In this document: positions 1-7,941 of the stretch, piece by piece
Position numbering within the stretch: position 1 is the stretch's first letter
How the letters are laid out: each line of letters opens with the position of its first letter
IMG/VR virus record: IMGVR_UViG_3300011432_000003
Coordinates: 1 to 56,805 of that record
DNA length: 56,805 nucleotides
Direction: 5' to 3' (one strand)
Source: a virus
Program-made: the position numbers and the translations under genes
Notes under the pieces: generated by a model
Told to the model about the DNA's origin: nothing
What the model saw: the letters and a program-made list of their open reading frames with translations, nothing else
Database searches by the model: none

Positions 1-123
1 GATCGGCGACGGCGTCAACGACATTACGGCCGGCTTTTGGGTCGATCTGCCGCCGTGTGACATACCGGGGACGATCGTTTACGCCTCGATGCTGGCGAAC
101 GAAGACGGCGATCTCGAGGTCGA
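1..123. repeat. Terminal direct repeat, left copy
   Basis: These 123 bases are identical to 56683-56805. The fibre reading frame passes through both copies without a break (base 1 is the third base of a valine codon), which is what a circular molecule written with an overlap would show. A genuine short direct terminal repeat cannot be told apart from an assembly overlap from sequence alone. Confidence 0.95.
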
Positions 124-355
124 TCTCTATCGGTGCACGTTCGCCGAATTCGACGCCGGCGCGACGCATCCCGTCTCCGGAGATTCGATCGTCGCATCGG
201 CGCCGCTCGAGATTGTCGCGGACAACAAATCCGAAGACGCGACGCTCACCGGATGGGATCCGGATCTTGCCGTCGGCGATATACTCCGCGCGTGGGTCAA
301 TAGCGCGACGGATATTAAGCAGTGCACGATCGGGCTCCGGGTACTCCGGACGTAG
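1..355 (+). CDS. Tail fibre protein, C-terminal part (continues from 55619)
   Basis: This is the 3' end of the gene that begins at 55619. Codons run in frame from base 2 and end with TAG at 353-355. Joined across the repeat the protein is 472 residues. This C-terminal part, roughly the last 118 residues, looks beta-rich and acidic, with two cysteines and no catalytic motif. It is probably the distal receptor-facing end of the fibre, which is an inference from position only. An internal ATG at 89 is in frame, but nothing suggests it is a separate start. The gene is followed by two small proteins that may be fibre-associated. Confidence 0.85.
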   Translation, partial: IGDGVNDITAGFWVDLPPCDIPGTIVYASMLANEDGDLEVDLYRCTFAEFDAGATHPVSGDSIVASAPLEIVADNKSEDATLTGWDPDLAVGDILRAWVNSATDIKQCTIGLRVLRT

Positions 356-382
356 GACACCACAACGGAAGAGGGTTCTCTC

Positions 383-586
383 ATGGCACGGTATCAAATC
401 AGCTTCACGCAAAAGCATCCGAGCGGCGGCGAGTCGACGAACACGGTCGAGCACGACGGGCCGAAAGGGCTCGGCGCCGCGCTCGCGGCGAAGCTGCTCG
501 AGGGTGAGAGCGAAGGGATCGTGACGACGTCAGTCACCGCAACACGGATCGAAGACACGCCGGCACCGACGGCGGAAACGCCGTAA
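383..586 (+). CDS. Small hypothetical protein, fibre-proximal
   Basis: A 67-residue protein with no family I recognise. The ATG at 383 is preceded by a purine-rich GGAAGAGGG stretch about 12 bases upstream, a plausible ribosome site. The sequence is hydrophilic with a Thr/Pro/Glu-rich tail. It lies between the fibre gene and a probable virion protein and is likely co-transcribed with the late genes. Its codon pattern matches its neighbours. Confidence 0.65.
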   Translation: MARYQISFTQKHPSGGESTNTVEHDGPKGLGAALAAKLLEGESEGIVTTSVTATRIEDTPAPTAETP

Positions 587-604
587 TCACTCGAGGGTCG
601 ACCT

Positions 605-1048
605 ATGGGAAAGTGGCTCGCGGATCGCGCCGGGAATCCGGTCACGATCCTTTCGACGGAGCTCAATTCGTTGACGACGACGGGCTCGGCGCTCTCGTCG
701 GCGCTCGACAACGACGCCGATCTCGACGTGCTCGCGCGCGCGCAGCTCGATATTACCTATGCGAGCGCGCCGACGGCCGGCACGGTGATAGATCTCTACG
801 TCGTGACGCAGATCGGCGGCACGTATGAAGACGCGTCGACGACGGGACCGATCATCCCTAAAAACGGATGGGTCGCGAGTTTCGAGCTTCGCGCCGTAAC
901 GGGGCAGCAGCTCATCGCGAGCACGCCGTTCCTCGTGCCGCTCGGCGATCACAAGTACCTCGCCGTCGCACGGACAACCGGGCAGACGGCCGCCTCGAGC
1001 GGGAATACGATAAAGCTCATGCTTTACAAAACGGGACCGTCGGCGTGA
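605..1048 (+). CDS. Hypothetical virion-associated protein
   Basis: 147 residues starting MGKWLADRAG. The middle and end alternate small polar residues with hydrophobic strands, as in beta-sandwich tail accessory proteins, and no enzyme motif is visible. It starts 18 bases after the previous stop, and its TGA overlaps the GTG start of the next gene (GTGA, 1045-1048), so the two are translationally coupled. Position directly after the fibre gene suggests a tail-tip or fibre accessory part. The function is inferred from context only. Confidence 0.7.
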   Translation: MGKWLADRAGNPVTILSTELNSLTTTGSALSSALDNDADLDVLARAQLDITYASAPTAGTVIDLYVVTQIGGTYEDASTTGPIIPKNGWVASFELRAVTGQQLIASTPFLVPLGDHKYLAVARTTGQTAASSGNTIKLMLYKTGPSA

Positions 1049-1896
1049 CGGGGATTCTCTCGCCGCATCGCGGGCATATCTGCTCGCCACATCCGTTTTT
1101 CGCCAATTGCGCGACGGCGAGGGAGAAGCGATGGTGGCGCGGCTTACGCGCCGCGATTATTCCGCGCGTGGGAAGTAATCCAATCACCGGCGGCAGCGCG
1201 TGGGCGTCGCACGGTTATAATCTCGTGACACAGCGATTCTCGACGCACGACGGCGGCGTCGTGCATCGCGGCGAGACGCGCGGCCCGGCGATGCGTTTCG
1301 ACGGCGGACCGGGAATGATCTTTTCCATTCAATCCGGCGGCGGCTCCGGCGGCGGCGGCTTGCCGCTCGTGCCGCCGATGACGCTCTTCGGACAAGTGTA
1401 TATGCGTGCCGGCTTCTCGGGGAAACTCTTCTCGACGGGATACCTCTTTAGCGGCGGCGGTTACACGTTTCAGATGAATTACGGGAGCGCGAACCTTGGC
1501 CTAACGCGATGGGGGATCGCCGATCATCCGACGTCGCTCATCGTGCCGACGAGTCAAGAGTCTTCCGTGGCGCTCGCGTGGGATGGCACAACGGCGCGCT
1601 TTATGCTCAATCGCACCTTTGAGAATCAATCGATCGCGAGTAATACGTCGCTCGCCGGCTTCGGTTTCGGCTGCGATGCGAATTTCGCGAGCGGGAGCAC
1701 CGGGATCGCGGTCTTCGTCGGGTATGCGTGGGATCGCGTCCTCAACGACGACGAGCTCGGGGAGCTGCGAGAAGATCCGTGGCGCGTCGTGCGTTCTGGC
1801 CTCGTCTTCGATAGTGACGAGGACGACGAGGCCGGCGTCGCGCCGCCGGCGAATGTCGCACGGCGCGATCGTGTCGCCGGGATTATCGGCGGATGA
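1045..1896 (+). CDS. Concanavalin/LamG-like lectin-fold protein
   Basis: 283 residues from a GTG at 1045 that overlaps the preceding stop. A longer upstream reading frame exists but would run through the neighbouring gene. Residues about 90-270 look like a laminin-G/concanavalin-like jelly roll: strands such as GVVHRGETRG and ALAWDGTTARFML, ending with the AWDRVLNDDELGELREDPW signature of phage and bacterial LamG-type proteins. Such domains bind glycans, and in phages they sit on tail tips or capsid surfaces. A Gly-rich loop (SGGGSGGGG) interrupts the domain. Likely a surface-adhesion virion protein; the specificity is unknown. Confidence 0.75.
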   Translation: MTGILSPHRGHICSPHPFFANCATAREKRWWRGLRAAIIPRVGSNPITGGSAWASHGYNLVTQRFSTHDGGVVHRGETRGPAMRFDGGPGMIFSIQSGGGSGGGGLPLVPPMTLFGQVYMRAGFSGKLFSTGYLFSGGGYTFQMNYGSANLGLTRWGIADHPTSLIVPTSQESSVALAWDGTTARFMLNRTFENQSIASNTSLAGFGFGCDANFASGSTGIAVFVGYAWDRVLNDDELGELREDPWRVVRSGLVFDSDEDDEAGVAPPANVARRDRVAGIIGG

Positions 1897-2135
1897 CGCC
1901 GCCGGCGGGAGCTCGGCCGCTCGAGACGCTCGATCAGATCATCGTCGAGCTGCAGCGCATTGCAACCGACGTCGCGCTGCTCGACGACACGGGCGCCGGC
2001 GATTGCGCAAAGGATCTCGAGCGCGTCGGCGGTGCACTCCTGCAGGCCTTCGCCGCGAGTCTCGCGCGGCCGCCGATGTTCGGATCGCCGGCGCCGTCCC
2101 TCGAGACACCGATCGCACCGAAGCCGCGGCCGTGA
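1893..2135 (+). CDS. Small hypothetical protein
   Basis: 80 residues, with its ATG at 1893 overlapping the previous stop (ATGA). It has a leucine-rich helical N-terminal half (residues 8-60) and a proline-rich tail. I recognise no family. It is coupled to the lectin-like gene and is the last gene before a 139-bp gap (2136-2274) in which I see no clear feature. Confidence 0.65.
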   Translation: MTPPAGARPLETLDQIIVELQRIATDVALLDDTGAGDCAKDLERVGGALLQAFAASLARPPMFGSPAPSLETPIAPKPRP

Positions 2136-2274
2136 GTATGAGCTCGAGGATCCGGTCGGATCCCGGACGCATTTGGTATCACTAACGGGGGACTGGCACG
2201 CTCGAGGCTGCGCGCGTAACGTACGACGCATCAGGCCAAGGGCCGACGGGGCAGAATTCCGTTACCTCGAGCGA

Positions 2275-2703
2275 ATGAGCGACACGACGCCAAGGCCTGA
2301 CGACGTAACCGGCGAGCATGCTCGCCGAGAATCCTACGGCCGCCGGGACGAAGATCTCACGCTGCGGCAGATCTGGCAGATGATCCGCCGCGCACGATGG
2401 ATCGGCGCCTTCGCGATCTTTCTCGGGACCGGAACCGGATGGATCGGCGGCCAATTACTCGGGCCGGTCGCGCAGCGCGTCGCGACCGTCGACGGACGCG
2501 TGACGGTCGTCGACTCGCTGCATCAGCTCAATTTCTCCGCGCTGCGTGCCGAAGACGCGCGGATTCTGGCCTTAGTCGACGAGCTCGCGGATGCGACGAA
2601 GCTCGGGAATTATTTGATCTGCACGATGACGCGCCGGAATGATCCCGTCGCGGTGCCGGCCGAGTGTAACCGTGTGATCCTCGATTGGCGCCGCACGCGA
2701 TGA
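2275..2703 (+). CDS. Membrane protein with one transmembrane segment
   Basis: 142 residues from the ATG at 2275 (MSDTTPRPDD). A hydrophilic, charged N-terminus of about 40 residues is followed by one clear hydrophobic segment (WIGAFAIFLGTGTGWIGGQL, about residues 43-62) and a soluble C-terminus. It is the first of three consecutive small membrane proteins ahead of the lysis enzymes. It could be a pinholin, a holin modulator or a morphogenesis factor; no motif decides between them. Its stop overlaps the next start (2700). Confidence 0.65.
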   Translation: MSDTTPRPDDVTGEHARRESYGRRDEDLTLRQIWQMIRRARWIGAFAIFLGTGTGWIGGQLLGPVAQRVATVDGRVTVVDSLHQLNFSALRAEDARILALVDELADATKLGNYLICTMTRRNDPVAVPAECNRVILDWRRTR

Positions 2704-3023
2704 GCGATCCGACGCAGGCACCGATCGAGCGGCGCGTCTCGGCGACGTCGCGCTCGGCGGCCTTCGTCGCCGGCTTCCGCGCGGCGGCATCGGTGATCGG
2801 GCGGATCCTGCTCGGCGTGACGCTGCTCGTCGGCGCGCTCGCGCTGCTCGGCGTCGAGATGCGGATCGCGCTCGACGTGAAGACGTCGCCGCATTGGGCA
2901 CATATCGCGATGTATGTCGGGCTCATCATCGCCGCGGCGTCGATCCTGCTTCCCGATTGGGCGAAGATGTTTTTCGGATGGCTCACGGCCTTAGCTCGAG
3001 GCGTCCGCAGTGGCAAAGAATAG
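2700..3023 (+). CDS. Small two-transmembrane protein, holin candidate
   Basis: 107 residues. The ATG at 2700 overlaps the upstream TGA; a start 15 bases earlier is in frame but less likely. Two hydrophobic helices (about residues 38-55 and 72-88) are joined by a short polar link, with a basic C-terminus. Size and topology fit phage holins, and the lysis enzymes follow within 2.5 kb. The holin role is inferred from topology and neighbourhood; there are two equally good candidates side by side. Confidence 0.6.
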   Translation: MSDPTQAPIERRVSATSRSAAFVAGFRAAASVIGRILLGVTLLVGALALLGVEMRIALDVKTSPHWAHIAMYVGLIIAAASILLPDWAKMFFGWLTALARGVRSGKE

Positions 3024-3363
3024 CGCGATCCGGAAGCCGTTCGAATGGCTCGAGGACTTTCCGACGACGGCGGCGACGTGCCTCGTCGCGCTCTCGATCA
3101 TCATCGCAACGGCGATCCGATACCTCTTCATGCAGCCGGAGCTCCCGGATCTCGGCGCGTGGCTCACGTTCTTAGGCTCGCTCGTGACGATCGTCGGCGG
3201 GACGGTCGTCGGGAAGCGCTTTAGCGCGGATCCGGCCGTGATTACCGCGGAAGCATCCGCGCGCCAGACGCCGCCGCCGTCGACGTTTGTCGATTCGGCC
3301 GGCGGGATCGAAGTCATCCCGCATTCGGACGCGACGCAGGATCCGCCGGCGCCGGCGCCGTGA
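3010..3363 (+). CDS. Small two-transmembrane protein, second holin candidate
   Basis: 117 residues from a GTG at 3010, overlapping the end of the previous gene by 14 bases. Transmembrane segments are at about residues 20-40 (TAATCLVALSIIIATAIRYL) and 50-67. The last 45 residues are soluble and Pro/Ala-rich. With the preceding protein it may form a holin/antiholin or two-component pair. The stop overlaps the GTG of the peptidase-like gene at 3360, so all are translated together. Confidence 0.6.
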   Translation: MAKNSAIRKPFEWLEDFPTTAATCLVALSIIIATAIRYLFMQPELPDLGAWLTFLGSLVTIVGGTVVGKRFSADPAVITAEASARQTPPPSTFVDSAGGIEVIPHSDATQDPPAPAP

Positions 3364-3980
3364 GCACGGCCGCACGCCTCGCGCAGCTCCGCCTCGAGGC
3401 CGAGCCGCTGCTTGCGGCGTTCGAGCGATTCGATCCGCGGCAGCTCGAGGCGTGGCTCGGCCTCTCGCACGGTCGCGGCTTCCTGCCGCGCGGGATAAAG
3501 GTCTACACGCGGGCGCGATACTGGCACGTGAAGATCCGGATCGGTGTCGGCTCGCCGGCGGATCTCGTCTTTGAAGCCTCTTTCGGTCTGCCGTGGAAGC
3601 CGGGCGGCGTGCGCCTGACGACGGCGGCCGCGCACGCGCCGGCCGGTACGGACTGGTTTCCGATCGTCGGGATCACGTCGCTGCAGTGTCACGCGCTCGC
3701 GATGCGATGCCTCGAGGCACTCGGGGCGCCGTACGCGTGGCTCTCCGGGCTCCGCTTCGTGCCGATCGTGCGCGTCGTGCTCGGCGATCGCGAGAGCCGG
3801 CGCGATCGGCCGCGCTTCAATTGCTCTAAGTTTGCACTCGTCATGCTCCGGGCCGTCGGCCTCGAGCCGATCCCGCGGATGCCGGCCTTCCGGTGCGCGC
3901 CGGGACACTTCCTAAACTCGGCGATCCTCGCCGATCCCGTCACGCTCGATGCGTCCGGGCCGGAGCTCGTACCGGGATGA
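3360..3980 (+). CDS. Permuted papain-like (YiiX/YaeF, NlpC/P60 superfamily) hydrolase candidate
   Basis: 206 residues from a GTG at 3360. The order of possible active-site residues fits the circularly permuted papain-like family: His56 in YWHVKIRIG, Glu72 in FEAS, an APYAWL segment near 123-128 and Cys155 in [15 protein letters not shown], with His before Cys. Permuted NlpC/P60 enzymes cut amide bonds in peptidoglycan or lipids. The neighbours (holin-like proteins upstream, CHAP lysin downstream) suggest a cell-wall or virion-entry role. The family call is a motif-level inference; the rest of the protein is not familiar. Confidence 0.5.
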   Translation: MSTAARLAQLRLEAEPLLAAFERFDPRQLEAWLGLSHGRGFLPRGIKVYTRARYWHVKIRIGVGSPADLVFEASFGLPWKPGGVRLTTAAAHAPAGTDWFPIVGITSLQCHALAMRCLEALGAPYAWLSGLRFVPIVRVVLGDRESRRDRPRFNCSKFALVMLRAVGLEPIPRMPAFRCAPGHFLNSAILADPVTLDASGPELVPG

Positions 3981-5002
3981 CGGACTTCCGAATATGGCAG
4001 CGGCTCCGCTTCGTCGTGTCGGACGAAGATCCCGGCGCGATCATCTCGAGGACCGTTACCGGATGGTGGTCGCCGCTCGCGCGGACGTTCCGCTTACGCG
4101 GGGATGACGCATGGAGCCCGGATTTATTGGCCGCCGGCGCCGGCGGCGTCGGGCCGCAGGGGCCGCAAGGCGAGCCCGGAGAGCAGGGACCGGCCGGTGC
4201 ACAAGGTCCGCAAGGGATCCAAGGCGTAGCGGGCGCGCAGGGGCCGGCAGGGGCAGCCGGAGCAGCAGGCGCACAAGGTCCGGCCGGCGCAGACGGGGCG
4301 GACGGTGCAGACGGCGCCGACGGTGCCGCCGGTGCGCAGGGGCCGCAGGGGATCCAAGGTCCGGCCGGGAATGACGGCGCGCCGGGCGCCGATGGAGCGG
4401 ACGGCGCACCGGGCGCACCGGGCGCAGACGGCGCCGACGGAGCGGCGGGAGCGGAAGGACCGGCAGGCGAGCAGGGGCCGCAGGGAATCCAAGGTCCGCA
4501 GGGGATCCAAGGGCCGGCCGGCGCCGATGGCTCGATCGCCGCCTGCTATCCGATCGGCGCGATCTTCCTCGCCGTCGTCTCGACGAATCCGGCGACGCTC
4601 TTCGGCTTCGGGACGTGGGCCGCCTTCGGCGCCGGGCGCGTGCTCGTCGGGCTCAATGCCGGCGATCCGGATTTCGACACGGTCGAAGAGACGGGCGGCG
4701 CGAAGACGCACACGCTCTCGGCGGCCGAGATGCCGGCACATACGCACGTTCAGGACGCGCACACGCATTTACAGAATGCGCACACGCATGTTCAAAACGT
4801 CAATTCCGCGGCGACGGGCGGGAACGTCGGCGCGGCGCCGGACGCCTCGACGAATACATCCGTCGCGTCCGGATACTCGACGGCGGCGACAACGGCCGTC
4901 AATCAGAACGCAACGGCCGTCAATCAGAGCACCGGCGGAGACGGCGCGCATAACAACTTGCAGCCGTATATCGTCGTCTATATGTGGAAGCGCACCGCAT
5001 GA
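3977..5002 (+). CDS. Collagen-like fibre with C-terminal phage tail collar domain
   Basis: 341 residues; ATG at 3977 overlaps the upstream stop. Residues about 55-185 are nearly uninterrupted Gly-X-Y triplets ([16 protein letters not shown] and many GADGADGA units), a trimeric collagen-like stalk. From about residue 190 follows a collar-type domain: [34 protein letters not shown], then the His-rich loop MPAHTH with three further HTH repeats, ending in [14 protein letters not shown]. This organisation is typical of short tail fibres or baseplate collar proteins that bind the host surface. It is unusual that it lies among the lysis genes. Repeats may vary in length between isolates. Confidence 0.9.
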   Translation: MTDFRIWQRLRFVVSDEDPGAIISRTVTGWWSPLARTFRLRGDDAWSPDLLAAGAGGVGPQGPQGEPGEQGPAGAQGPQGIQGVAGAQGPAGAAGAAGAQGPAGADGADGADGADGAAGAQGPQGIQGPAGNDGAPGADGADGAPGAPGADGADGAAGAEGPAGEQGPQGIQGPQGIQGPAGADGSIAACYPIGAIFLAVVSTNPATLFGFGTWAAFGAGRVLVGLNAGDPDFDTVEETGGAKTHTLSAAEMPAHTHVQDAHTHLQNAHTHVQNVNSAATGGNVGAAPDASTNTSVASGYSTAATTAVNQNATAVNQSTGGDGAHNNLQPYIVVYMWKRTA

Positions 5003-5646
5003 CACCAATCCTCAAGCCGGCACCGGCGATCGAGATCCCGCTCGGCGGATGGATGGACGCGCCGGCGTACACCGAAGAGCAGCGGCGCCTCGTACGCCGC
5101 GCGCTCCGGGACGGGAATCATCACGAGTCGCCGCTCGGCTCCAATCGTTCACCGTACCTCGACGCCTTGTGCAGTTGGGCCGGTTCGCCGATCGGCTCGT
5201 ACTGGTGCGCGATCTGGCTCGGCGCCGTCTTCGCCTCGAGCGGCTGCCGGCTGCCGTACCTCTTCCCGGCGTGCGACTATTGGCTGCCGTACCTCGTCGA
5301 TCCGAAGACGCTCGAGCCGGCGGCGCGCGTCGGCTGCGCGATCGTGTACGGGAAGCGGGGCACGATCCCGATCGTCGCCTCGCATCGGCAGCGCGCGGAC
5401 GCCTCGCACGCCGGCGCCGGCGGCGTCGTCGCAGAGCTCAAGGCCGGCGGATGGGACGCGCAGCATATCGGGCTCGTGACGAATTGGCTCCGGGATCCGT
5501 ACGATCTTGTCCTGACGACGGAAGGGAATCGCGGGTATCAGGGGCTCGCCGTCGGGACGCCGAATAACGGGATCGCGATTGACACGGCGCCACTAACGCG
5601 AAAGGATGTACTCGGCCTCGTCCCGTGGCGTACCCTCTTGCCGTGA
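4999..5646 (+). CDS. CHAP-type peptidoglycan amidohydrolase (endolysin candidate)
   Basis: 215 residues from the ATG at 4999 overlapping the collar-gene stop; an ATG 15 bases upstream is also in frame. The core resembles CHAP amidases: N-terminal ESPLGSNRSPYLDALCSWAG, catalytic-type Cys70 in GSYWCAIWLGAVFASSG, His156 in AQHIGLVTN and acidic/amide residues in TTEGNRGY (175-180). These enzymes cleave peptide or amide bonds of peptidoglycan. No export signal is visible, so release would need a holin, and three small membrane proteins lie upstream. It could instead be a virion-borne hydrolase. Confidence 0.75.
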   Translation: MTPILKPAPAIEIPLGGWMDAPAYTEEQRRLVRRALRDGNHHESPLGSNRSPYLDALCSWAGSPIGSYWCAIWLGAVFASSGCRLPYLFPACDYWLPYLVDPKTLEPAARVGCAIVYGKRGTIPIVASHRQRADASHAGAGGVVAELKAGGWDAQHIGLVTNWLRDPYDLVLTTEGNRGYQGLAVGTPNNGIAIDTAPLTRKDVLGLVPWRTLLP

Positions 5647-5656
5647 GCTGCTCGCT

Positions 5657-6382
5657 ATGATCCCGCTCCCGAAGTGGATCCTCGTAATCGGTTTCGTGCT
5701 CGTCGCCGGCCTCGCCGCGGCGATCGTCGTCGGCGTCCGCAGCTCGGGCGCATGGAAGCAGGACGCCGCCGACTGGCAGACGAAGTACGCCGCGCTCGAG
5801 GCGAGCCGGGCGCAGGACTCGCTCGCGCTCGAGGCGCTCGTCGCACGGGCCGCCGGGATCCGGGTCGATCTCGACGCCGCACTCGTCACGAACGGCCGCC
5901 TCTCGAGCGAAGCCGCACGGCTCCGGCGGGAGCGCCTCGAGCTCATCGTCACGTCGAGCGTACCGGGATTGCCGCCGAGCGTCGGCGATACGCTCGCGAG
6001 CTGCCGGCACGGCCTGACGCTCTGCGCACGCGAGGCCGCGGTCGAGAAGCTGCGCGCCGACTCCCTCGCCGACGCCGCGCAGGGAGCGGCGATGCACGCC
6101 GCCTCGCTCGAGGACTCGGCGATTCACTTCCGCGAGGCGTACGATCGGCTCCGCCTGCTCACGGATGCCGCGCGTCCGATCATCGCGGCCGCGGATCCGC
6201 CGTGCTATCTGGCGAAGGCCGGCCCGATCCGGATCCATTGTCTCGGCCGGAAGGACGGCGCCGCACTCGCGGCCGCCGGGACGCTGCTCGTGACGTCGCA
6301 ATTCGCCTCGAGCGCGCAGGCGAAACGGATGCAGCTCGGCGCCGCCGGCGTCCTGATTCTCGGCTCGGTCGTGCTCTGGTGA
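5657..6382 (+). CDS. Spanin-like (Rz-type) membrane-anchored coiled-coil protein
   Basis: 241 residues from the ATG at 5657. Residues 8-27 form an N-terminal membrane anchor (ILVIGFVLVAGLAAAIVVGV). A long Ala/Leu/Arg/Glu-rich helix of about 140 residues follows, as in inner-membrane spanins that act after the endolysin to disrupt the outer membrane. Four cysteines are in the C-terminal half, and the last 15 residues are hydrophobic, which is less typical. No embedded outer-membrane spanin frame was obvious. Spanins occur in phages of Gram-negative hosts, so this is weak evidence on the host. Confidence 0.6.
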   Translation: MIPLPKWILVIGFVLVAGLAAAIVVGVRSSGAWKQDAADWQTKYAALEASRAQDSLALEALVARAAGIRVDLDAALVTNGRLSSEAARLRRERLELIVTSSVPGLPPSVGDTLASCRHGLTLCAREAAVEKLRADSLADAAQGAAMHAASLEDSAIHFREAYDRLRLLTDAARPIIAAADPPCYLAKAGPIRIHCLGRKDGAALAAAGTLLVTSQFASSAQAKRMQLGAAGVLILGSVVLW

Positions 6383-6585
6383 GGCCTCTTGCGTGGATCA
6401 CTCGAGCCGCCGAGTGTATACGCACACTAACTCGCTCCGCGCTCATGCCTCGATCACGCACGCCTCGCACCGTCGATCCGTACAACGAAGTCGCCTCACG
6501 CGTGCTCTTTGAGCTCGTACAGGTGCACGCGCGGCTCGTCGAAGTGAGCTCTCGAGTGACCACTCTCTTTCACGAGGTACGACGT
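6383..6585 (+). other. Intergenic stretch with leader-like sequence
   Basis: About 200 bases between the spanin-like gene and the next likely start. An ATG at 6445 is in frame with 6586 and could extend that protein by 47 residues. The last 30 bases resemble the shared early leader (CACTCTC ... CACGAGGTACGACGTATG) but no palindrome or matching promoter precedes them. A TTGCGT near 6389 and TATACG near 6418 are about 22 bp apart, too far for a good promoter. Confidence 0.4.
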
Positions 6586-6813
6586 ATGCCAATTCATCCC
6601 GATACGCAGGCTGCACTCGATCGCGTCAAGGCGGCGATCGCGAAGGAAGGCGACGAGATCAAGGCGAAGGTTCAGGCCACGATCGACGCCGTGAACGCCG
6701 GCGCCGATCCGACGGAGATCGTCGCGCAGCTCAACGACATTACGGCCGCAGTCGACGCAATGTCCGAAGCGCTGCCGTCGACGCCGACGGCGCCGACGCC
6801 GCCGACACCGTAA
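6586..6813 (+). CDS. Small coiled-coil protein
   Basis: 75 residues (MPIHPDTQAALDRVKAAIAK). It is one long charged helix with heptad-like spacing, then a Thr/Pro-rich tail. The ATG at 6586 is chosen because a GAGG sequence sits about ten bases upstream and the helix begins there; an in-frame ATG at 6445 would give 122 residues. I do not recognise a family. It stands between the spanin-like gene and an exported protein. Confidence 0.6.
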   Translation: MPIHPDTQAALDRVKAAIAKEGDEIKAKVQATIDAVNAGADPTEIVAQLNDITAAVDAMSEALPSTPTAPTPPTP

Positions 6814-6817
6814 CACG

Positions 6818-7477
6818 GTGAAGGCTCTCGCAATACTCGTCGCTCTCTGTGTCGCTGCGGGGCATGCAGCGGCGCAGAGGGTGCCGACGGCCTTCGACTC
6901 GAGCACGGCCGCCGCGATCAAAGTCGCTCGAGACTCGACGCGCTGCACGACAAGTCCGCGCGCGTCGGCGGATCAGTGCAGCCGGGCACGCGTGCGCATG
7001 GACTCGATCCGGGCCGGGCTCACGTGTCCTCGAGCGCTCGCGCCGACGATTCCCGCGGGCTCGTGGTTCTGCCCGGCCGCTCCGGTGACGCCGCCGCCGG
7101 GACCGGGACCGATCGCGACGATCGAGGTCGTCGACGTCGGGCCGGTCACAGAGCCGCATTACGCCTCGAGGGCGCTCGACGCGTCAGGCGCGCCGATCCC
7201 GGCCGCCGGTGTCGATACTGTCACCGTGTGCGCCGTCGTGACGTGGTCGACGGGCGCGCGCAAAATCGGATGGCCGCCGGTCCGGATCCGACAAGTCGGC
7301 GATTCCGCGACGATGGGCGCGCGCGGCGGCAATCCGCTGCGGCAGATGTGCGCCGTCGTCGATAGCCTCGTGCCGGCGCCGGACTCGATCCCGGTCACGT
7401 GGTCGCTCGCATGGCTCACGTACAACGGCGCGCGGAAGCTGCGGCCGCTCGCCTTCGTCACGCCGCCGCCGGAATGA
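6818..7477 (+). CDS. Exported protein with Sec signal peptide, function unknown
   Basis: 219 residues from a GTG at 6818, four bases after the previous stop. The N-terminus is a classical signal peptide: Lys2, hydrophobic core LAILVALCVAAG, and a probable cleavage site after AHAAA near residue 19. The mature part has six cysteines, a proline-rich linker near residues 88-98 (TPPPGPGP) and then a beta-rich domain (about 100-215) that resembles bacterial surface Ig-like modules only loosely. A phage-encoded exported protein late in the genome could act in superinfection exclusion, lysis or envelope modification. This is inference. Confidence 0.65.
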   Translation: MKALAILVALCVAAGHAAAQRVPTAFDSSTAAAIKVARDSTRCTTSPRASADQCSRARVRMDSIRAGLTCPRALAPTIPAGSWFCPAAPVTPPPGPGPIATIEVVDVGPVTEPHYASRALDASGAPIPAAGVDTVTVCAVVTWSTGARKIGWPPVRIRQVGDSATMGARGGNPLRQMCAVVDSLVPAPDSIPVTWSLAWLTYNGARKLRPLAFVTPPPE

Positions 7478-7935
7478 GTCGGCGGAACGTCGTCGCCTTC
7501 GCGATCGCCTTCGTCGTCGTGACGGTCGTCATGATGCTGGCCGGGATCGGGCTCGGCGTGACGCTCGAGCAGCTCGCGCTCGCGGACGGCGGGCCGGATA
7601 GCGTCGAGGTCGTGCTCGGCGATTCCGTCGGCGAGGGGCCGGATGCGATCGCATCCGTCGCCGTGCTCTCAACCTCGAGGACGGTCGAGGATTCGACGAT
7701 CGCGTGCGCCGTGTACGTCACGGCCGATAAACGCGTCGGGCTCATGGCGCCGGCCTTCGTCGTGCGCCGAGTCGATCGATCGACCGTGCAGCCGTCATAC
7801 GATCGCGACGTCGTGACGCGCTGCGCACCGCTGCTCAAGGCGAACGGGCTCACGATCACGAGCCGCACGGTGCATCCGGTCGTCGCGTGGCGCCTGCGGA
7901 CGAAGGCGCGCCGGGCGCAGACGATACGCGTCTAG
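7474..7935 (+). CDS. Small protein with one N-terminal transmembrane helix
   Basis: 153 residues; ATG at 7474 overlaps the stop of the exported-protein gene. Residues 6-28 are strongly hydrophobic (VVAFAIAFVVVTVVMMLAG), followed by a soluble domain of about 120 residues with two cysteines and a basic C-terminus. No family recognised. Coupling to the exported protein suggests that the two act together at the envelope. Confidence 0.6.
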   Translation: MSRRNVVAFAIAFVVVTVVMMLAGIGLGVTLEQLALADGGPDSVEVVLGDSVGEGPDAIASVAVLSTSRTVEDSTIACAVYVTADKRVGLMAPAFVVRRVDRSTVQPSYDRDVVTRCAPLLKANGLTITSRTVHPVVAWRLRTKARRAQTIRV

Positions 7936-7941
7936 CGCCTC

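Noticed and set aside
2991-3908. A 305-residue - strand frame in the lysis region
   Set aside because: Antisense shadow of a chain of overlapping + strand genes with membrane and peptidase-like motifs.
4140-4530. CRISPR array or satellite repeat
   Set aside because: The repeated GGNGCNGANGGN units are collagen Gly-X-Y codons in frame, not spaced direct repeats.
4305-5567. A 420-residue + frame overlapping the collar and CHAP genes
   Set aside because: It is an Arg-rich shadow created by GC-rich third positions; the collagen-like repeats and CHAP motifs are in the other frame.
6383-6421. Cassette promoter before the small coiled-coil gene
   Set aside because: TTGCGT and TATACG are present but about 22 bp apart and the CAAGG arm is missing.
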